Source of the DNA: JBAYIE01 sp041665785
GTDB lineage: Bacteria > Bacteroidota > Bacteroidia > UKL13-3
Direction: 5' to 3'
DNA: 64,000 nucleotides
NCBI GenBank assembly: GCA_041665785.1
Contig: JBAYIE010000001.1
Coordinates: forward strand, 62,001 to 126,000
Shown here: positions 58,623 to 64,000 of the stretch, piece by piece
Numbering within the stretch: the first letter of the stretch is position 1
How the letters are laid out: the number at the start of each line of letters is the position of its first letter
The notes under the pieces: generated by a model
The model's input: only the letters and a program-made list of their open reading frames with translations
The model's database searches: none
Told to the model about the DNA's origin: nothing
Translations under genes and position numbers: made by a program

Positions 58623-60521
58623 TCACTCCTTCACCTCACCCGCCGTACTCCCAAATTCAAATTGCATTTCATTGAGGCGACGATATAGTCCGTTGCTTTC
58701 CATCAATGCTTCATGGGTTCCGGTTTCAGTTACTGTTCCTTTATCAATAACTATAATTTTATCGGCATTGCGTATGGTTGAGAGACGATGTGCAATGACA
58801 AATGATGTTCGGTTCTTCATCAGGTTTTCGAGTGCATCCTGCACCAGTTGTTCGCTTTCGCTGTCGAGCGAAGAAGTAGCTTCATCCAGAATAAGCAACA
58901 CCGGGTTTTTTAAGATTGCACGGGCAATGGCCACACGTTGACGTTGACCGCCGGAAAGTTTAATGCCGCGTTCACCCACAAGTGTTTCATATCCTTCCGG
59001 AAATTTATCAATGAATTCGTGCGCATGTGCAGCTTTAGAAGCAGCAATGATTTCTGATTCGGTGGCATTCGGTTTTCCGTATGCAATATTCTCGCGGATA
59101 CTTCCTCCAAACAACATAATATCCTGTGGCACATAGGCCATTTGTTTCCGCAATTGGCTCAAGGGAAAAGCAGTTGAATTTTTACCATCAAACTGAATTT
59201 CTCCATGTGTTGGATCGTAATATCGCAGCAGCAGGGCGGCAAGTGTACTTTTTCCGGCACCACTCGATCCAACTATGGCCACTTGTTCTCCAGGTCGTAT
59301 TTCCAGGGTAATATGTTTTAAAACTTCAATATCCTTGCGCGATGGGTAACTGAAACCAACCCCATGCATACTTATTTGTCCTTTGAGCTTGTTATGTTCT
59401 TCTACTACAAAATCATTCAATTCAACTGCTTCACCATCTGATCGCAATATTTCGCGTACACTTTGTGTAGCTCCCAGTGTTTTTTGCAATTGGCTGAACA
59501 TATCGGCAAATCCGGCAAATGTTCCACCTACAAAAACAGAGAAGATCACAAACATGGTGAGCAAACCTGTGGTCAGTTCTCCGGTTTGAATCATACCGGC
59601 ACCTACATACATAACATAAGCGATAGCACCAAAAACGCTGAAGATCATAACCGATACAAAAGCACCCCGGTAGCGGGCGTTTTGAATAGCGGTATTCACC
59701 ACGGAAGTAATACTTTTAATATAGCGTTGTATTTCAAAAGCCTCGCCGGTAAAGGCTTTAACGGCAGCAATACCCTGAAAAGTTTCCTGCACAATAGTGC
59801 CGCTTTCTGCCAGTTGATCCTGTGCCTTTCTTGACATTTTACGGATCCGCATCCCAAAAATTACAGCAACCACAGCCACAATGGGTACAACGGCCAACAT
59901 CACCAGGGCCAGCTTCACTGAAATCCAAAAGATAAATGCCAACCCGATGATGAGGGTAAATATTCCCCGGAGAAATTCGGCAAACGTAAACGAAATCGCA
60001 TCCTGAATTTGCGACAAGTCGGAAGAGATCCGGCTGCTCAGTTCACCTACCCGTTTTTCGGTAAAGTAACTCATGGGCTGAGTTAGCAGTTTGGTATATA
60101 CATCCCTGCGCAAATCGGCCAATGATCGCTCTCCAACGCCGGTTAGCAAATAAATGCGGAGGTATGAAAAGATCATTTGAATACCCAATTGGGCAAAGAT
60201 GAGGAGAATCGTGGTTTGCAAACTCCATTGGATTTCTTTCAAACCCGAACTGAAACTTACCGGTAAATTACCACCGGGCATTGCAGCCGATGCACCCGGT
60301 GCAGCCACATCAATCATTTTACCTAACAGAAACGGGAATGCACTGGTTGATATGGCTGAAAGTGCAAGACAAATCAGCGCCAGATAAAAATGCACCCGGT
60401 AAGGTTTGATATACTTAAACAAAATCAGTGCTTCGCGCAATGATTCTTTGGTGATTTTGGCCTTGTTGGATTCTTCCTTTAAATTTCCGTTGCTGCTGTA
60501 ATTCCTTCTTCCTTTCGCCAT
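58623..60521 (-). CDS. ABC exporter, fused membrane and ATPase domains (MsbA/BmrA-type)
   Basis: A 632-residue half-transporter that works as a dimer. Residues 45-340 contain six membrane helices; the ATPase domain at about 385-620 has Walker A VGSSGAGKSTL, Q-loop YVPQD, signature LSGGQRQRVAIARA, Walker B LLILDEATSSLD and switch His IAHRLS. The substrate may be lipid A, other lipids or drugs and cannot be told from sequence. The N-terminal 25 residues are polar and charged. It diverges from the methylmalonyl-CoA epimerase gene. Confidence 0.88.
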   Translation of the reverse strand: MAKGRRNYSSNGNLKEESNKAKITKESLREALILFKYIKPYRVHFYLALICLALSAISTSAFPFLLGKMIDVAAPGASAAMPGGNLPVSFSSGLKEIQWSLQTTILLIFAQLGIQMIFSYLRIYLLTGVGERSLADLRRDVYTKLLTQPMSYFTEKRVGELSSRISSDLSQIQDAISFTFAEFLRGIFTLIIGLAFIFWISVKLALVMLAVVPIVAVVAVIFGMRIRKMSRKAQDQLAESGTIVQETFQGIAAVKAFTGEAFEIQRYIKSITSVVNTAIQNARYRGAFVSVMIFSVFGAIAYVMYVGAGMIQTGELTTGLLTMFVIFSVFVGGTFAGFADMFSQLQKTLGATQSVREILRSDGEAVELNDFVVEEHNKLKGQISMHGVGFSYPSRKDIEVLKHITLEIRPGEQVAIVGSSGAGKSTLAALLLRYYDPTHGEIQFDGKNSTAFPLSQLRKQMAYVPQDIMLFGGSIRENIAYGKPNATESEIIAASKAAHAHEFIDKFPEGYETLVGERGIKLSGGQRQRVAIARAILKNPVLLILDEATSSLDSESEQLVQDALENLMKNRTSFVIAHRLSTIRNADKIIVIDKGTVTETGTHEALMESNGLYRRLNEMQFEFGSTAGEVKE

Positions 60522-60677
60522 GAATGCCTCTGTTGATAAATGAGGTGCAAAGCAACTTCAAAATCCGGGATTTAGAAAAGGATTTAGGTAAGTCGGGTGG
60601 AAAAGTCGGTAAAATTCTAATTCAGCCTGTTGAATACAGGTCATTTTCACAAGTGAATGCAAACTCCAAAACAGGAT

Positions 60678-60685
60678 TATATTTG
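60678..60685 (+). promoter_or_regulatory. -7 box (TATATTTG) for methylmalonyl-CoA epimerase
   Basis: A perfect TAnnTTTG that ends 4 nt before the ATG, so the mRNA would have almost no leader. No TTG at -33. Confidence 0.5.
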
Positions 60686-60689
60686 CATT

Positions 60690-61094
60690 ATGCTGGAAAA
60701 AATCGAACATATCGGTATTGCCGTGAAGGATGCTAAATCATCGGTGGCCTTGTTCAACGCACTGTTTAACCGGGAACCCTTAAAAACCGAAACAGTAACC
60801 TCCGAAAGTGTTACTACTATTTTTTACCAATTGGGTGAAAGCAAAATTGAGTTGCTGGAAGCTACCTCTGAAGACAGTACCATTGCCCGTTTCATAGAGA
60901 AAAGGGGAGAAGGTATCCATCATATAGCATTTGCTGTAGATAATCTCGAAACCGAGATAGAACGGCTTAAGACGGCCGGATTTCAATTCATTCACGATGC
61001 GCCAAAGGATGGTGCCGACAATAAGCGGATCTGTTTTCTTCACCCTAAATCGGGCAATGGTATCTTGATCGAATTGTGCGAGGAGCGAAAATAA
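60690..61094 (+). CDS. mce: methylmalonyl-CoA epimerase
   Basis: A 134-residue vicinal-oxygen-chelate enzyme that interconverts the (R) and (S) forms of methylmalonyl-CoA in the propionate pathway. The metal ligands lie in EHIGIAVKD (His), GIHHIAFAVDNLE (His) and ILIELCEE (Glu). The ATG at 60690 begins the first strand. An earlier in-frame ATG at 60657 would place the -7 box inside the coding region. Confidence 0.92.
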   Translation: MLEKIEHIGIAVKDAKSSVALFNALFNREPLKTETVTSESVTTIFYQLGESKIELLEATSEDSTIARFIEKRGEGIHHIAFAVDNLETEIERLKTAGFQFIHDAPKDGADNKRICFLHPKSGNGILIELCEERK

Positions 61095-61112
61095 ATGGAA
61101 TAATTCTCCGGC

Positions 61113-62090
61113 TTAACGGTACAGCACTTCTTTTACCACTTTTACAATCTTATCGGCATTGGGAAGAAAAGCCTGAACCAGTGTAGGTGCGTAGCCAAGC
61201 GGCGTATCTTGTGTGGTTATCCGGCGTATCGGTGCATCGAGGTAATCAAAGGCTTTATTTTGCACCATATAACTCACCTCGGTAGAAATGGATGCCAACG
61301 GCCAGGCTTCTTCGATAATGACCAAACGGTTGGTTTTTTTAACGGATTCAATCACCGTTTCGTAATCAATGGGTCGAACAGTGCGCAAGTCGATGATCTC
61401 AGCAGAAATGCCTTCAGCAGCAAGCAAATCAGCAGCTGCAAAAACAGTTTTCATGATCTTTCCAAAAGATACCAGCGTAACATCTGATCCTTCCCTTTTA
61501 ATATCGGCTTTACCAATAGGGAGAATATATTCTTCTTCCGGTACTTCCCCTTTATCGCCATACATCTGCTCGCTTTCCATGAATATAACCGGGTCGTGGT
61601 CGCGAATAGCCGCTTTGAGCAATCCTTTGGCATCGTATGGGTTAGACGGAACAACTACTTTCAGTCCCGGACAGTTGGCAAACCAGTTTTCAAAGGCCTG
61701 TGAATGTTGAGCGCCCAATTGTCCGGCCGAACCGGTTGGACCACGAAAAACAATAGGCACATTAAACTGGCCACCACTCATTTGATACATTTTTGCAGCT
61801 GCATTGATGATCTGATCGATAGCCACCAGCGAGAAATTAAAGGTCATGAATTCAATCACCGGCCGGATGCCGTTCATTGCTGCTCCAACACCAATTCCGG
61901 CGAAACCGAGTTCAGCAATGGGGGTATCGATTACCCTTTTTGCACCGAATTCATCCAGCATCCCCTGGCTAACTTTATACGCTCCGTTGTAATCGGCCAC
62001 TTCTTCTCCCATCAGAAACACATCCGGATCGCGGCGCATTTCTTCGGATATGGCCTCACGCAAGGCTTCCCTGAATTGAATTGATCTCAT
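61113..62090 (-). CDS. pdhB: pyruvate dehydrogenase E1 component beta subunit
   Basis: A 325-residue transketolase-type subunit. It carries the thiamine-binding and dimer features of the beta chain: EEVADYNGAYKVSQGM, DTPIAELGFAGIGVGAAM, FRGPTGSAGQLGAQHSQ, and in the C-terminal domain DLRTVRPIDYETVIESV. It forms pyruvate dehydrogenase with an alpha subunit encoded elsewhere. Pyruvate and not branched-chain specificity is most likely from the family. It converges on mce with 18 nt between the stops and has a complete promoter. Confidence 0.93.
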   Translation of the reverse strand: MRSIQFREALREAISEEMRRDPDVFLMGEEVADYNGAYKVSQGMLDEFGAKRVIDTPIAELGFAGIGVGAAMNGIRPVIEFMTFNFSLVAIDQIINAAAKMYQMSGGQFNVPIVFRGPTGSAGQLGAQHSQAFENWFANCPGLKVVVPSNPYDAKGLLKAAIRDHDPVIFMESEQMYGDKGEVPEEEYILPIGKADIKREGSDVTLVSFGKIMKTVFAAADLLAAEGISAEIIDLRTVRPIDYETVIESVKKTNRLVIIEEAWPLASISTEVSYMVQNKAFDYLDAPIRRITTQDTPLGYAPTLVQAFLPNADKIVKVVKEVLYR

Positions 62091-62110
62091 GTTTGAAATT
62101 TAAATCGGTG

Positions 62111-62139
62111 CAAAAATAGGAGGTTTGCACGGCTTTCAA
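62111..62139 (-). promoter_or_regulatory. pdhB promoter (TTG, 18 nt, TATTTTTG on minus strand)
   Basis: CAAAAATA at 62111-62118 and CAA at 62137-62139 give TTG, 18 nt, TATTTTTG on the minus strand. The leader is about 15 nt. Confidence 0.68.
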
Positions 62140-62177
62140 AATTCTAATTCCGGATGAGGCAAATAGCTCTCAATCGC

Positions 62178-62969
62178 TTAGTGGAAAAGGTTTGAGGTGA
62201 GTTTGAATTTGTTTTTAATGATGGAAAAGTAATTCCGGCTCACCTCAAAAGGCTCGGTAACATTCTTCAGATACAGAATGCCGGTATCGTAAGTGCCTTT
62301 TTCGATTTTTTGCACATTGTGCAGGTTTACCATGGTAGAGCGGTGGATCCGGAAAAAATCTTCCTGCGGAAGTTTGTCTTCCCAAACTTTAATTAATCCG
62401 TAGGTGGTGAAGGATGTACCATCCAGCAGGGAAACCGTGGTATAGTTGCCTTTGGCTTCAATAAAGTTAATGTCTTTGATTTTAATGAACTTCATCTCGT
62501 TGTTGATGTTCATCAGAATCATATTGTCTATACCCAGCCTGTTGTTGCCGGCCAGCCCTTTGTCTTCCCCTTCCGGATCGGCAACAGCTCCAACTTCGGA
62601 TTCTGTTACTTTGATACGGCTCAGGGCTTTTTCCAGACGATCATAACTGATAGGCTTCAGGATGTAGTCGATGGTATTGTATTCGAATGCTTTTACTGCA
62701 AATTCTGCAAAACTGGTAGTGAAAAGAATATTGATTTTCGGATTTACATATTTGATCAGATCCAACGCATTGGCACCCTGCAAATCGATATCGGTAATGA
62801 GCAGATCAAATTCTTTATTGGCTTTCAGAGCCTCTTCGGCCTGGGTAAACGATGTAGCTTCCGCAATCACCTTAATGAATTCGAATTTTTTGAGAAATTC
62901 TTTCAATAACTTCATCGAAACCGGATCGTCTTCAACCAATATGGTTTTTATGGCTTTTGGGTCTTTCAT
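62178..62969 (-). CDS. LytTR-type response regulator
   Basis: A 263-residue regulator with a receiver domain (1-125) and a LytTR DNA-binding domain (about 155-263). The receiver has the acidic pair ED at 13-14 (VEDDP), phosphorylated Asp60 (LLITDID), and Lys105 (YILKPIS). The LytTR part is seen as KIKDINFIEAKGNYTTV, FFRIHRSTMVNL and FEVSRNYFSIIKNKF. The partner kinase is not adjacent. Target genes are unknown; families like this often bind short direct repeats. Confidence 0.92.
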   Translation of the reverse strand: MKDPKAIKTILVEDDPVSMKLLKEFLKKFEFIKVIAEATSFTQAEEALKANKEFDLLITDIDLQGANALDLIKYVNPKINILFTTSFAEFAVKAFEYNTIDYILKPISYDRLEKALSRIKVTESEVGAVADPEGEDKGLAGNNRLGIDNMILMNINNEMKFIKIKDINFIEAKGNYTTVSLLDGTSFTTYGLIKVWEDKLPQEDFFRIHRSTMVNLHNVQKIEKGTYDTGILYLKNVTEPFEVSRNYFSIIKNKFKLTSNLFH

Positions 62970-63016
62970 TCAGCGTCGTTTTGCGTGTAAATATACAATT
63001 TCTGTATATAAAACCG

Positions 63017-63024
63017 CATCTTTG
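63017..63024 (+). promoter_or_regulatory. possible -7 box (CATCTTTG) for the methyltransferase gene
   Basis: One mismatch from TAnnTTTG, 22 nt before the start at 63047. Same octamer and same distance to the start as in front of the CsbD-like gene (20894). Confidence 0.3.
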
Positions 63025-63046
63025 CCCAATAAATGAATAACCCGGC

Positions 63047-63943
63047 ATGAATACAGATACCATTCCACTTTTTACCCCCAAAAACTGGACAGAGTACTCC
63101 TTACTGGATAGTGGAAATGGAGAAAAACTCGAAAAATTCGGCGACTATATTCTTTGCCGTCCCGAGCCGCAAGCCTTGTGGGACAAAGGCTTGAGTGAAA
63201 CGGAGTGGAGGAAATTATACCATGTTCGTTTTGTTCAGAAAGGCAGTCATGCCGGAGAATGGCAAAAACAAAAAGCCTGCCCGGATCGCTGGCCCATTCA
63301 TTACAGTCACAAAGGACTGGAACTCACCTTTAATTTGTCTCTGACTTCCTTCAAACATGTCGGAATTTTTCCCGAACAGGCCATTAATTGGGATTATATA
63401 TTTAAGCAAACTGCCGCAATCAGGGGTGAACAAGCAAAAGTATTGAATCTGTTTGCCTATACCGGTGGAAGCTCGCTTGCTCCTAAAGCAGCCGGAGCCG
63501 ACGTAACCCATGTGGATTCGGTAAAGCAGGTGATTACCTGGTCGAAAGAAAATATGGAATCGAGCGGATTGAATGATATCCGATGGGTTGTAGAGGATGC
63601 TTTAAAATTTGTGAAAAGGGAAGTGAAACGCGGTAAGAAATACAACGGAATCATTCTGGATCCGCCAGCCTATGGAATTGGTGCAAACGGGGAGCGCTGG
63701 AAACTGGAAGAACAGATCAATGAAATGCTTCACGAATTAAAATCACTTTTGGCTGAACAGCATTTTATGGTATTGAATATGTATTCGCTGGGCATGAGCG
63801 CCCTCATAACCGAAAACCTCGTACGCTCGGTTTTTCAACCCAAAGGAATTCTGGAAAGTGGGGAAGTATATCTGCAATCAGGTACGGATCAGAAGTTGCC
63901 GTTGGGGATTGTGGCACGGTATGCTACTGGAAATGAAAAATGA
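63047..63943 (+). CDS. class I SAM-dependent (rRNA-type) methyltransferase
   Basis: A 298-residue methyltransferase related to the RlmI/RlmK group. The N-terminal 110 residues have a mixed beta domain; the catalytic part has the SAM loop VLNLFAYTGGSSL, acidic motif HVDSVKQVITWSKEN, and catalytic motif DPPAYGIG. Such enzymes methylate 23S rRNA cytosines, but the target here is not established. It has no PUA domain of the standard RlmI type. Confidence 0.85.
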   Translation: MNTDTIPLFTPKNWTEYSLLDSGNGEKLEKFGDYILCRPEPQALWDKGLSETEWRKLYHVRFVQKGSHAGEWQKQKACPDRWPIHYSHKGLELTFNLSLTSFKHVGIFPEQAINWDYIFKQTAAIRGEQAKVLNLFAYTGGSSLAPKAAGADVTHVDSVKQVITWSKENMESSGLNDIRWVVEDALKFVKREVKRGKKYNGIILDPPAYGIGANGERWKLEEQINEMLHELKSLLAEQHFMVLNMYSLGMSALITENLVRSVFQPKGILESGEVYLQSGTDQKLPLGIVARYATGNEK

Positions 63944-64000
63944 ATAATGCCTTGTCTCGCCGTAACTTTAGCGATGGTGGGAAGAAAGAGTTTGGTTAGA

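Noticed and set aside
63974..64000. Possible start of another gene at the window end (ATG 63974)
   Set aside because: Only nine codons are visible and the TAACTTTA element before it is an imperfect promoter box; too little to call.

Overview
The window is about 64 kb of chromosome from a member of the Bacteroidota, probably a gliding or surface-exporting lineage of the Flavobacteriales/Chitinophagales type. The evidence is a GldB lipoprotein, PorP/SprF, PorQ, PorV-like and PorT-like proteins of the type IX secretion system (T9SS), secreted proteins with both known kinds of T9SS C-terminal signal, a SusC-like TonB receptor, and Bacteroidota promoters (TTG, about 19 nt, TAnnTTTG). There are no rRNA genes, insertion sequences, prophage or CRISPR array. 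Most of the window is core genome.

Layout. 1-5.8 kb: 3' end of dnaE, trxA, gldB diverging from a PorT-like barrel, nadE and two coupled small genes. 5.8-9.2 kb: an AsmA-like protein and a C-type lectin cargo protein on the minus strand. 9.4-13.5 kb: a small orphan protein, a GH130 enzyme overlapping a GT4/six-hairpin fusion, and a small secreted protein. 13.7-20.8 kb: a 1386-aa surface protein (two DUF3494 ice-binding-type domains, seven Ig-like repeats, type B sorting signal) followed by PorP/SprF and an OmpA/PD40 protein. 20.9-23.9 kb: a run of small envelope-stress genes (CsbD, coiled-coil lipoprotein, barrel, lmo0937-like, YtxH, holin-like). 23.9-30 kb: a BamA-like barrel, the MlaE-MlaF-MlaD lipid transporter and an OmpA protein with TSP3 repeats. 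30.1-33.6 kb: exported superoxide dismutase, tRNA-His, tRNA-Val and a copper ATPase gene split by a 10-A run. 34-39.9 kb: flippase, cystathionine beta-synthase, rsmA, mgtE and a hydroxyacid dehydrogenase. 40-49 kb: a TonB receptor, a 1332-aa exported protein and a PorV-like protein. 49-64 kb: housekeeping genes (greA, HIT, porQ, cmk, dnaN, leucyl aminopeptidase, pdxA, GT87, ABC-F, ABC exporter, methylmalonyl-CoA epimerase, pdhB, LytTR regulator, rRNA methyltransferase).

The main theme is building the cell surface. T9SS parts are scattered among three gene sets, each pairing an exported protein with its likely outer-membrane partner. Lipid transport (Mla), outer-membrane assembly and peptidoglycan anchoring (OmpA) sit between them.

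The most interesting signal is at copA (31521-33640). The reading frame opens with a metal-binding domain, then reaches a stop just after ten A residues. The -1 frame continues without a break into the copper ATPase, including the first half of its first membrane helix. This resembles the programmed frameshift known in Escherichia coli copA, which makes a chaperone and a transporter from one gene. A homopolymer sequencing error is the main alternative. Other points of interest are a terminator-like hairpin between the greA promoter and greA, several genes whose -7 box lies only 3-7 nt before the start codon (possible leaderless mRNAs), an ABC-F protein with matching degeneration of one ATP site, and heptanucleotide repeat arrays beside the ABC exporter.
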